The notes beneath the pieces were generated by a model. It made no database searches. It saw only the letters and a program-made list of their open reading frames with translations, and had not been told where the DNA came from. 6,222 nt of DNA from Clostridia bacterium (GTDB lineage: Bacteria > Bacillota > Clostridia > Oscillospirales > Ruminococcaceae), in assembly GCA_009177225.1 (NCBI GenBank), contig WFLZ01000006.1, forward strand, positions 1 through 6,222. Direction: 5' to 3'. How positions within the stretch are numbered: position 1 is the stretch's first letter; each line of letters opens with the position of its first letter. This document shows, piece after piece, positions 1 through 5,961 of the stretch. Made by a program: the position numbers and the translations under genes.

Positions 1-256
1 TTTTTCTCCCGTTTTTAGAATCTTCTGTTTGAGAAAAAGAATCTATAATATAAATAAAATTATCTTTGATTTGAGTATATATAACAGCAATGTTTCGAGC
101 TAATTGTTTTTGGGTTAAATTTCCTTTATAGGCATACAAATCAAATGCTACTTTGTTAGGATAGTCAATCAAAGAACCAAAAACTGTAACATCACCACAA
201 CTAAACTGATTATGAAAAGAAATGTTATTTAAGATACTTATATCAAATATGGACAT
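1..256 (-). CDS. Hypothetical protein, N-terminal part (runs off left edge)
   Basis: An uninterrupted leftward reading frame starts at the ATG whose first base is 256 and stays open to the window edge, giving 85 codons of a longer gene. The start is well supported: GAGGTGA lies 5 nt upstream, and a consensus promoter lies further upstream at 289-317. The peptide begins MSIFDISILNN and contains alternating hydrophobic stretches such as CGDVTVFGSLIDY and NFIYIIDSF, suggesting a mainly beta N-terminal part. There is no signal peptide or membrane segment. I do not recognise the family. It is more AT-rich than the rightward genes and is transcribed divergently from topB, so it may belong to another module or to flanking DNA. 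That the gene is real is fairly secure from the promoter and ribosome binding site; its function is unknown. Confidence 0.72.
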   Translation of the reverse strand, partial: MSIFDISILNNISFHNQFSCGDVTVFGSLIDYPNKVAFDLYAYKGNLTQKQLARNIAVIYTQIKDNFIYIIDSFSQTEDSKNGRK

Positions 257-282
257 TAAATTCACCTCAAAAATTAAATAAT

Positions 283-299
283 AATGTTATTATAACATT
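283..299. promoter_or_regulatory. 17-bp palindrome over the -10 box, probable operator
   Basis: AATGTTAT (283-290) and ATAACATT (292-299) are perfect inverted 8-bp arms around one central base. The palindrome covers the TATAAT box of the leftward promoter and lies about 40 bp upstream of the topB start. This is a typical place for a dimeric repressor that could control both directions. AT-rich palindromes also arise by chance, so operator function is inferred from position and symmetry only. Confidence 0.5.
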
Positions 300-317
300 T
301 TTTATAAAATCTGTCAA
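289..317 (-). promoter_or_regulatory. Consensus sigma-A promoter for the leftward gene
   Basis: Read on the minus strand, TTGACA (317 to 312) and TATAAT (294 to 289) are both perfect consensus hexamers separated by exactly 17 bp. Transcription should begin near 282 and give a short leader of about 26 nt before the ATG at 256, with GAGGTGA in between. The -35 box ends only a few bases from the topB ribosome binding site (323-328), so polymerase or a repressor here could also affect topB. Confidence 0.85.
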
Positions 318-337
318 AAATGAAAGGACTTGAAAGA

Positions 338-2389
338 ATGAAATTAGTAATAGCAGAAAAGCCGAGTGTAGCAAAGGCGATTTGCCCTGTACTCGGCACA
401 ACAACAAAGAAAAACGGCTATATGGAAGGCAATGGCTACATTGTTTCATGGTGTTTCGGACATCTTGTTGGATTGTATATGCCTGACGATTACGGCGAAC
501 AGTGGTCAGGAACATGGAGTTTTGAACAGCTTCCAATGTTGCCTGAAACATGGAAATTCAAGATAAAATCTGACTGTGTTGCACAGTTCAAAGTACTCAA
601 AACACTGATGAACGACAGAAATATAACAGAAATTGTCTGTGCAACCGATGCAGACCGTGAGGGCGAATGTATCTTCCGTTATGTGTACAGACTTGCCGGT
701 TGCCGTAAGCCTGTAAAGCGACTCTGGGTGTCATCACTTGAAGAAACAGCTATCCGTGATGGAATGAAAAAACTTAAAACCAGTACAGAGTATGATAATC
801 TGTATTCAGCAGGATTTGCACGTGCAAAGGCTGACTGGCTTGTTGGTATGAATATTTCACGACTGCTTTCCATCAGACACACAACACGTCTGAATCTTGG
901 ACGTGTTCAGACTCCAACACTTGCTATGATTGTCAAGCGTGACAGTGATGTAAAAAACTTTGTAACGCAGAAATTTTTTACAGTTGATTTGAATTGTGGA
1001 AGTTTTATTGCTGTATCGGAAAGAATTGATGATGAAAATACTGCTGAAAAAATTGCAAGTTTATGCAACAGAAAAAATGCTGTTGTAACTGAGCTGAAAA
1101 AAGAAATAAAGACTACAAATCCGCCTAAACTCTTTGACTTGACAACTTTACAGCGTGAAGCAAACAAGCAGTTTGGCTATACTGCACAAGAAACACTTAA
1201 AGCTCTCCAGTCACTTTATGAAGCAAAATTAGCTACATATCCTCGAACTGATTCGCAGTACTTATCTGACGATATGGAACAGACTGCAACAAAAGTAATA
1301 TCAGACGTTTACAGTGTGTTTCCTGAGTTCAACAGTGGTATTTCATACATTCCAGACGTTAAACGCTGTATAAATAATAAAAAAGTTTCCGGACATCATG
1401 CGATTTTGCCAACTGAAAAAATAACTAAAACTGATTTTTCAAAATTACCTGAAGAACAGAAAAATGTACTTATGCTCATCTCTGCACAACTCCTGCTTGC
1501 TACTGGAATGCCACATAAATATGAAGCTGTAAAAGTTACTGTAAACTGCGAAAATACGTTGTTTACAGCCAACGGAAAAACAGTAAAGGAGCGTGGTTGG
1601 AAAGCGATTGAGGAACGTGCTAAGGCAGTTATGAAAAATAAAAACAGCAGTGAAAATGAAGAAGATAATACAAAGTCGCTGCCTGATATTGCACAGGGAC
1701 AGTCTTTCAGTAATGTTGTCGCAAGAAAAGCTGAACATTTTACCACTCCTCCAAAGCCTTATACAGAAGATACACTGCTTTCTGCAATGGAACACGCAGG
1801 ACTTGAAAATTATGATGATGATTTAGAGAAAAAAGGTCTTGGAACTCCTGCAACAAGAGCAGCAACTATCGAGGGACTTGTTATACACGGTTTTGCACAG
1901 CGTAAAGGCAAGCAGATTTTTGCAACTGAAAAAGGCGTAAACCTGATTAACTGCTGTCCTGAAGAAGTGAAATCGCCCAAACTTACTGCTGACTGGGAAA
2001 TGCAGTTACAGCAGATTGAACGTGGAGAATATTCTGATGAAACGTTTATGAATGATATTGTTTTGTTTATAAAAGAAGTCTGCCAGAAGTATGGAAGTAT
2101 AGATACAAATGCTGTTTTTACTATAAATTCTGAGGAAATCGGCAGCTGTCCAAACTGCGGAAAACCTGTCAAAAAGGGAAAATTCGGTTTTTATTGTACC
2201 GGAAAATGCGGTATGAATATTGCTAAAGTATATGGTAAAGAACTGACTGAAATGCAGCTGAAAAGACTGCTTGACGGTAAAGAGATTTCCTACACTTCAA
2301 ATGATAAAAAGACTGTTGTATTGCCGAAAGCTGTGAAAAATGAGTATAATGGCAAAACCTATTTTCAGTGGAAAACTAAAAAAGGCTGA
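338..2389 (+). CDS. topB: DNA topoisomerase III (type IA)
   Basis: Type IA topoisomerase that nicks one strand through a tyrosine link and passes or decatenates single-stranded DNA. Copies like this are common on Firmicute conjugative elements. The protein has 683 residues, about full length for the element-type family. The Toprim domain opens with MKLVIAEKPSVAKAI (Glu7) and carries the acidic motif DADREGE (Asp104, Asp106, Glu108). The catalytic tyrosine is Tyr301 in YPRTDS. HHAILPT and GLGTPATRA follow, both characteristic of the family. A C-terminal zinc ribbon is formed by Cys604, Cys607, Cys620 and Cys624. I chose the ATG at 338 because the protein then begins exactly at the family N-terminus and AAAGGA (323-328) is 9 nt upstream; the in-frame ATG at 320 would precede that site. 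No clear forward promoter is visible. All catalytic residues are present, so it should be active. Confidence 0.97.
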   Translation: MKLVIAEKPSVAKAICPVLGTTTKKNGYMEGNGYIVSWCFGHLVGLYMPDDYGEQWSGTWSFEQLPMLPETWKFKIKSDCVAQFKVLKTLMNDRNITEIVCATDADREGECIFRYVYRLAGCRKPVKRLWVSSLEETAIRDGMKKLKTSTEYDNLYSAGFARAKADWLVGMNISRLLSIRHTTRLNLGRVQTPTLAMIVKRDSDVKNFVTQKFFTVDLNCGSFIAVSERIDDENTAEKIASLCNRKNAVVTELKKEIKTTNPPKLFDLTTLQREANKQFGYTAQETLKALQSLYEAKLATYPRTDSQYLSDDMEQTATKVISDVYSVFPEFNSGISYIPDVKRCINNKKVSGHHAILPTEKITKTDFSKLPEEQKNVLMLISAQLLLATGMPHKYEAVKVTVNCENTLFTANGKTVKERGWKAIEERAKAVMKNKNSSENEEDNTKSLPDIAQGQSFSNVVARKAEHFTTPPKPYTEDTLLSAMEHAGLENYDDDLEKKGLGTPATRAATIEGLVIHGFAQRKGKQIFATEKGVNLINCCPEEVKSPKLTADWEMQLQQIERGEYSDETFMNDIVLFIKEVCQKYGSIDTNAVFTINSEEIGSCPNCGKPVKKGKFGFYCTGKCGMNIAKVYGKELTEMQLKRLLDGKEISYTSNDKKTVVLPKAVKNEYNGKTYFQWKTKKG

Positions 2390-2440
2390 ATTTATATTGA
2401 TGAAGATGTATGCGTTGAAACAGCAAGAGAGATTTTTTAA
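2390..2440 (+). pseudogene. 3' remnant of a paralogue of the 4795-5868 gene
   Basis: Right after the topB stop, and in the same frame, 2393-2440 reads YIDEDVCVETAREIF and then TAA. The gene at 4795-5868 ends YIDEAACIETARGIF and then TAA. By hand, 11 of 15 residues match, as do about 39 of 48 bases, and similarity continues past the stop codons into the AT-rich stretch and the dyad repeat that follow. No start codon or ribosome binding site serves this piece, so it is the tail of a lost gene copy. It could only be translated as a 16-residue extension of TopB by stop-codon readthrough. Confidence 0.75.
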
Positions 2441-2447
2441 ATATAGT

Positions 2448-2477
2448 TCACGGTGACATTATAGTGTGTCACCGTGA
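2448..2477. repeat. Perfect 11-bp inverted repeat with 8-bp spacer
   Basis: TCACGGTGACA (2448-2458) and TGTCACCGTGA (2467-2477) are exact reverse complements separated by 8 bases (2459-2466). Each arm also contains the small dyad TCACNGTGA, so the structure is nested. It ends just before the ribosome binding site of the recombinase-like gene. As RNA it would form a strong 11-bp hairpin, but no T tract follows, so it is not a standard terminator. The 11-8-11 spacing matches a tyrosine-recombinase core site, and a regulator binding site or an attenuating hairpin are alternatives. Confidence 0.8.
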
Positions 2478-2488
2478 CACAGAAAGGA
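2466..2488 (+). repeat. Intergenic dyad repeat, best copy, with ribosome binding site
   Basis: GTGTCAC (2466-2472) and GTGACAC (2474-2480) are perfect inverted arms around one base, followed at once by AGAAAGGA (2481-2488), which serves the next gene. The same layout of dyad, then ACA, then GAAAGG recurs before the coupling-protein gene (3435-3456). Variants occur at 4738-4752 and 5877-5899. The right arm of the larger inverted repeat is part of this copy. Confidence 0.7.
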
Positions 2489-2498
2489 TAAAATGATT

Positions 2499-3443
2499 AT
2501 GAATATTCAAGAATATAATGCTCAGATTATCAATGAATATCTCATTTACAAAAAGAATGTTCCTCAAAGTACATACAAAAGCATTTCAGCAGATTGTAAA
2601 GCAATCGGGAAATATCTTTCTGAAAGTAATACAATGATTACTTCTCTGTCTGGAACAAATCAATCAGAACAGTTTCTCATCTATCTTACCGAAAAATATA
2701 CTCCTGCAACAGTTAAGCGTAGATTGTGTACTTTGCGTTCAATGCTGTATTGGTGTCAGGAACAGGGATATATCCCTCCTGAACAGGATATAAACAGACA
2801 TGATAATCTTGAACTTGCAAAAATGAATTTTGCACAAAATACTGATATTAAAAGACTTTATGATTTTTGCAGATATATTGGGGAATCAGATGAGTATACA
2901 ATGGCTCGTGCAAAATTAGAGTGTTTAATGGTAATAATATGTGGTTTTAAGGTGTCTGAATTAAAAAAACTTCGTATACAAGATGTAAACGGTTCAGTTA
3001 TTGATGATAAAATGAAAATGGTGTGCTGTACAAAATCAGAATGTATTGATACCTTTTTACAGCTTAGAGCCAAATTTACAGATTTATGGCTTATTAAAAA
3101 CGATATTCTGTTTGTAAACAAATACGGTAATGAAAATGAGCAAATAAATCTTGACTACGAATTGATACGCAAGCAATGTAATGTAAGCAAGAAGGTTACT
3201 TTGTCATCAATCAGAAACAGCTGCATAAAAGAGTGCAGTGTGCTTCTGAATAATGACGCTGTTGCCTCCAAGTTCTTTGATGTTACGTTTCAGTGGCTTA
3301 GTAAAATCAAAAGGCAAGATGTAAACAAAGAAAACTCACTGACAAATGATGAAATGTTATTGCTTAAACATTATCGCAAGATGACTCCTGACCAAAAGAA
3401 AGATTTAATCCAATTTATGGAAAATAAATTAGATGTGTCATGA
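2499..3443 (+). CDS. Tyrosine recombinase-like protein, catalytic residues lost
   Basis: About 314 residues with the layout of XerC/XerD-type tyrosine recombinases: an N-terminal SAM-like core-binding domain (roughly residues 3-90, including TPATVKRRLCTLRSMLYWC) and a C-terminal catalytic-fold domain (about 105-275). Active-site signature positions are changed. GLRxSEL reads GFKVSEL, with the first arginine now Lys151. HxLRH reads SSIRN, keeping only Arg239. The TxxY segment reads TFQW, with Trp266 where the nucleophilic tyrosine should be. It is therefore unlikely to cut DNA but may still bind it. The last about 30 residues (LTNDEMLLLKHYRKMTPDQ and on) resemble the C-terminal end of Firmicute XRE-type regulators. 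Start: ATG 2499 is 10 nt from AAAGGA, whereas ATG 2493 (two residues longer) is only 4 nt away; both are possible. The frame is intact, so this is not a decayed gene. The fold assignment is moderately secure and the catalytic loss is a manual alignment. Confidence 0.72.
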   Translation: MNIQEYNAQIINEYLIYKKNVPQSTYKSISADCKAIGKYLSESNTMITSLSGTNQSEQFLIYLTEKYTPATVKRRLCTLRSMLYWCQEQGYIPPEQDINRHDNLELAKMNFAQNTDIKRLYDFCRYIGESDEYTMARAKLECLMVIICGFKVSELKKLRIQDVNGSVIDDKMKMVCCTKSECIDTFLQLRAKFTDLWLIKNDILFVNKYGNENEQINLDYELIRKQCNVSKKVTLSSIRNSCIKECSVLLNNDAVASKFFDVTFQWLSKIKRQDVNKENSLTNDEMLLLKHYRKMTPDQKKDLIQFMENKLDVS

Positions 3444-3456
3444 TGATACAGAAAGG
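3435..3456 (+). repeat. Intergenic dyad repeat overlapping a stop codon
   Basis: GTGTCATGATGATACA followed by GAAAGG is a divergent copy of the repeat at 2466-2488. TCAT (3438-3441) and ATGA (3443-3446) are inverted around one base. The copy overlaps the stop codon of the recombinase-like gene (3441-3443) and supplies the GAAAGGG ribosome binding site of the coupling-protein gene. That the motif persists across the end of a coding sequence argues it is conserved as a unit. Confidence 0.55.
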
Positions 3457-3464
3457 GAAAAACA

Positions 3465-4736
3465 ATGTTTAATTTTTTAAAAAAGCATACAAACCAAATG
3501 AAGCACAATCAGCTTGCTGATAAAGTTAGTGAAAACAACATCATACTGACCGATGATGTTAAATTATCACTTGATACTGCACAAACAGGTAAAAATCTGA
3601 ATGTATGTGTTATTGGCAGTACGGGAACAGGGAAAACACGCAACTATGTTCTGCCAAATATCTTACAGGCAAACACATCATACGTAATAACTGACCCAAA
3701 CGGCTATCTGCTGAAAGAAACAGGTAAATTCCTTGAGGAACAGGGCTACAAAATCAAAGTGTTAAATTTGATTGATATGGAACATTCAAATCATTATAAT
3801 CCTTTTAATTATATATACGGCAACGATAGAATTGTAGACAAAACAACTGTTATGAAAATGGTCAATTTGCTTTTGTCAGCATTAAAAAACAAAATAGATT
3901 TTGAAAAAACTTTTCTTATGGATATGATAAAAGACCTTATATCTGCAATTTGTTTTTATCTTGTTGAAAATGAAAACATGGGCAATTGCAACTTAAAAAG
4001 TATCATACGATTGTTGAATATGCCCATTTCAGAACTGGACACAATTTTCAATGTGCCTTATGATGAAATCTACAATATATACAATACAAATTATATGCTG
4101 TTCAGAAAATCTTCAAAAGAACAGGCTGAATCAATCCGTATTATGATACTAAACATATTGCAGGAAATTATTCCACCTGATATTATAAAACTCACAGAAG
4201 ATGATGATATGGAACTTGACCTTACAGGCAACAGAAAAACAGCTATCTTCATTACGATGTCGTTAGCTCAAAATAAGTTAAATTTTCTGTCTGATATGCT
4301 GCTTACACAGATTTTCAATGTATTATACGTCAAGACTGAATCATTGCCAAATAACGAATTGCCTGTTCATGTTCGCTTTATGCTTGATGAATTTGCTAAC
4401 AGCGTGTATATTCCTGATTTAGAAAAACATCTTGCAGTATGTGGTTCTCACAATATAAGCGTGAATATTACATTACAGTGTATTGAACAATTAAAAACGC
4501 TTTATAAATATTGGGATATTATACTGAATAATTGTGGCAGCATATTGTTCTTCGGCTGTCATTCAGTTGAAACATTGAAATGCTTTTCTGACTTTATTGG
4601 CAACCAAATAAGTGTTGACCAATTGAAAACAATTGATACTGATAAATGTGTTTTAAACATTCATGATATGCCGACTTTTTACGGCAAAAAGTTTGATGTT
4701 GAGAATCATATTAACTATGACAAACTTGAAAAATAG
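3465..4736 (+). CDS. Short TraG/VirD4-like type IV coupling ATPase without membrane domain
   Basis: Belongs to the VirD4/TraG coupling proteins, hexameric ATPases that bring the relaxase-DNA complex to a type IV secretion channel. Walker A is GSTGTGKT (residues 51-58, Lys57 and Thr58). Walker B is FMLDEFAN (Asp308, Glu309). YVITDPNGYLLKETG, NHYNPFNYI and ISVNITLQCIEQLK match conserved blocks of the clostridial TraG group. It has 423 residues, against roughly 600 for usual members. The N-terminal transmembrane helices are missing, as the protein starts MFNFLKKHTNQMKHN and reaches the ATPase core by about residue 48. The family DPKG motif is DPNG here. The start is supported by GAAAGGG about 7 nt upstream. 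The gap to the recombinase-like gene is only 21 nt, so the two are probably cotranscribed. It may be a soluble coupling ATPase, use a separate membrane partner, or be an accessory paralogue. Confidence 0.88.
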   Translation: MFNFLKKHTNQMKHNQLADKVSENNIILTDDVKLSLDTAQTGKNLNVCVIGSTGTGKTRNYVLPNILQANTSYVITDPNGYLLKETGKFLEEQGYKIKVLNLIDMEHSNHYNPFNYIYGNDRIVDKTTVMKMVNLLLSALKNKIDFEKTFLMDMIKDLISAICFYLVENENMGNCNLKSIIRLLNMPISELDTIFNVPYDEIYNIYNTNYMLFRKSSKEQAESIRIMILNILQEIIPPDIIKLTEDDDMELDLTGNRKTAIFITMSLAQNKLNFLSDMLLTQIFNVLYVKTESLPNNELPVHVRFMLDEFANSVYIPDLEKHLAVCGSHNISVNITLQCIEQLKTLYKYWDIILNNCGSILFFGCHSVETLKCFSDFIGNQISVDQLKTIDTDKCVLNIHDMPTFYGKKFDVENHINYDKLEK

Positions 4737-4737
4737 T

Positions 4738-4752
4738 ATGTCATCGTGACAC
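4738..4752 (+). repeat. Intergenic dyad repeat after the coupling-protein gene
   Basis: ATGTCATCGTGACAC differs from GTGTCACCGTGACAC (2466-2480) at two positions and starts one base after the coupling-protein stop codon. Unlike the two earlier copies it is not joined to a GAAAGG ribosome binding site; a different A-rich leader follows. Confidence 0.6.
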
Positions 4753-4771
4753 AAATAACAGTAAAAAAAAC

Positions 4772-4794
4772 CAAAAATGAAAGAAGTGTAACTT
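4772..4794 (+). promoter_or_regulatory. A-rich translation leader resembling the one before topB
   Basis: CAAAAATGAAAG (4772-4783) lies exactly 23 nt before the ATG of the next gene. The identical 12 bases (315-326) lie exactly 23 nt before the topB ATG, and both genes begin ATGAAA. The ribosome binding site here (GAAAGAAG) is weaker than that of topB (AAAGGA). An in-frame-terminated mini-ORF, ATGAAAGAAGTGTAA (4777-4791), lies inside. The A-rich composition makes some similarity likely by chance. Confidence 0.35.
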
Positions 4795-5868
4795 ATGAAA
4801 AAGTACAGATTAAATTATGATAAATTATTTATCGTCAAAGGTGGAATCGAGGGTTTTGAATATAAGGGTGAAATAATTGAAGCTCTGCAAATTTACTTTG
4901 AATATCGTGTTTTAGATAAAACAGGATATGAGAAGTTTTTTACTTGCTCCGATAACGAAGAAATGACAGAGCAGCTTATTGACGGATATGATTTGAACAG
5001 CTTTTATAAATGCAGTTTTGACCGTAGCAGAAAATTGGGATATTCAATGACACCTACAGAAATAGCCCTGAAAAGCGACTATGATGTAGTATACAACGTT
5101 GATTGCTGCTTTAAAGTGCTTCGTGATGAGGAATACCCAATCTTAATCTCACATGAAGAATTTTGTGATATTCTTTTGAGCAATGCAGAGCATTTTGACA
5201 TCAGCGGTAATAAGCCTACACAATCTGTTTCCTATGGTGCTAATGAAATCAAGGAAGTATGCCATTGTGAGATATGCAATTCCATGCGTGAAGAACGTCA
5301 GTTTGCTCTGAGCAATTGGGACGATAAATACATCTTGTGGGACGTTGACGAAGCTTCGGCATTTGACAAATGGCTTGATACATCAAAAGATAAAAGAGTT
5401 CCTGTTGATTTTCCTATTGTAAAAGCCAATGAAGAAGAATCTCCGTATCTTCTTGTATATGGAATAATTATTCCAAATCCGCTTAGAGAGTGCAATTTGA
5501 TAAAGGAAGCAGAGGATTATAAGGGCTTTGGTCATTTTACACTTTTAGACGGAAAGATATATGAATCTGTTTACAGTGATATTTGGCTTTCGCCTGATAA
5601 GGTGCATAGCGGAAAAGATATTCCCTGTGCAGTGCTTCTGCAAACTTCTCTTGATTTGAACAAGAAAAGAGATTACGGCTTTGGATATACAATGACTGTC
5701 AGATACAAAGACGAAAAGGGATTTATGGATATATTTACCAACATCATGAACCGTAGCTTTGCTTTATGCGTAAAAGACGTGGTAAAGATTCTGCCTGAAT
5801 ATACTGACGACTGGAAAAAATACATTGATGAAGCTGCTTGTATTGAAACGGCAAGAGGAATTTTTTAA
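4795..5868 (+). CDS. Uncharacterised 357-residue protein of the conjugation module
   Basis: I do not recognise a family. The frame is intact, with no signal peptide or membrane helix, so a cytoplasmic protein is likely. It is rich in acidic and aromatic residues. A cysteine cluster, Cys156-His157-Cys158-x2-Cys161 (CHCEIC), is the most evident candidate metal site, though no matching second cysteine pair is obvious. The C-terminal half has beta-rich stretches such as SPYLLVYGIIIPNP and GYGFTM-like segments near YGFGYTMTVRY. The C-terminus, YIDEAACIETARGIF, recurs as the orphan tail after topB (2393-2440), so at least two copies of this gene once existed here. It starts 58 nt after the coupling-protein gene, in the same direction, with a weak GAAAGAAG ribosome binding site. 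Its place between a coupling ATPase and a large element protein suggests a role in the element, but none can be assigned. Confidence 0.85.
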   Translation: MKKYRLNYDKLFIVKGGIEGFEYKGEIIEALQIYFEYRVLDKTGYEKFFTCSDNEEMTEQLIDGYDLNSFYKCSFDRSRKLGYSMTPTEIALKSDYDVVYNVDCCFKVLRDEEYPILISHEEFCDILLSNAEHFDISGNKPTQSVSYGANEIKEVCHCEICNSMREERQFALSNWDDKYILWDVDEASAFDKWLDTSKDKRVPVDFPIVKANEEESPYLLVYGIIIPNPLRECNLIKEAEDYKGFGHFTLLDGKIYESVYSDIWLSPDKVHSGKDIPCAVLLQTSLDLNKKRDYGFGYTMTVRYKDEKGFMDIFTNIMNRSFALCVKDVVKILPEYTDDWKKYIDEAACIETARGIF

Positions 5869-5876
5869 TTATATAA

Positions 5877-5899
5877 TCACAGTGATACATAAATGGAAA
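5877..5899 (+). repeat. Intergenic dyad repeat after the 357-residue gene
   Basis: TCACAGTGA (5877-5885), a perfect 4-1-4 dyad, is followed by TACA and then GAAAG (5895-5899). This resembles the order of dyad, ACA and GAAAGG at 2466-2488 and 3435-3456, with six extra bases. The same AT-rich stretch precedes it as precedes the copy at 2448, in keeping with the shared gene tail upstream of both. Confidence 0.55.
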
Positions 5900-5949
5900 G
5901 AATATCAACAGTAATTAGACTAAAAAAGAAAAGAATATATAATTTTTAA
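5893..5949 (+). CDS. Possible 18-residue basic leader peptide
   Basis: ATG at 5893 opens an 18-codon frame, MERISTVIRLKKKRIYNF, whose TAA (5947-5949) overlaps the first two As of the AAGGAGG site for the next gene. Termination there could couple its translation to the large gene downstream. The peptide is strongly basic. There is no good ribosome binding site before its start, and frames this short are common by chance, so it is only a candidate. Confidence 0.2.
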   Translation: MERISTVIRLKKKRIYNF

Positions 5950-5954
5950 GGAGG
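5948..5954 (+). promoter_or_regulatory. Very strong ribosome binding site
   Basis: AAGGAGG lies 7 nt before the ATG at 5962. It is by far the best Shine-Dalgarno sequence in the window (the others are AAAGGA, GAAAGGG or weaker), which suggests that the following protein is made at a higher rate or independently of the genes before it. Confidence 0.85.
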
Positions 5955-5961
5955 AAATAAA

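Noticed and set aside
320..337. Upstream topB start at ATG 320
   Set aside because: It adds six residues before the family N-terminus MKLVIAEKPS and lies upstream of the AAAGGA site that fits ATG 338.
267..2172. Several leftward open frames of 67-120 codons opposite topB
   Set aside because: They are antisense shadows of a strongly conserved gene, with no matching ribosome binding sites or recognisable protein features.
2393..2440. Tail remnant as a programmed TopB readthrough extension
   Set aside because: It is in frame, but no readthrough context is evident and TopB is already full length; a leftover of a duplicated gene is simpler.
2448..2477. Rho-independent terminator after topB
   Set aside because: The hairpin is strong, but it is followed by CACAGAAAGG with no T run, and it sits just before a ribosome binding site.
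2858..3121. Leftward open frame inside the recombinase-like gene
   Set aside because: No ribosome binding site or family resemblance; the opposite strand encodes a coherent protein.
5298..5495. Leftward open frame inside the 357-residue gene
   Set aside because: A short shadow frame with no supporting signals.
2448..5899. The repeated dyads as a CRISPR array
   Set aside because: Copies are about 1 kb apart, are separated by genes, and are too short and variable for CRISPR repeats.
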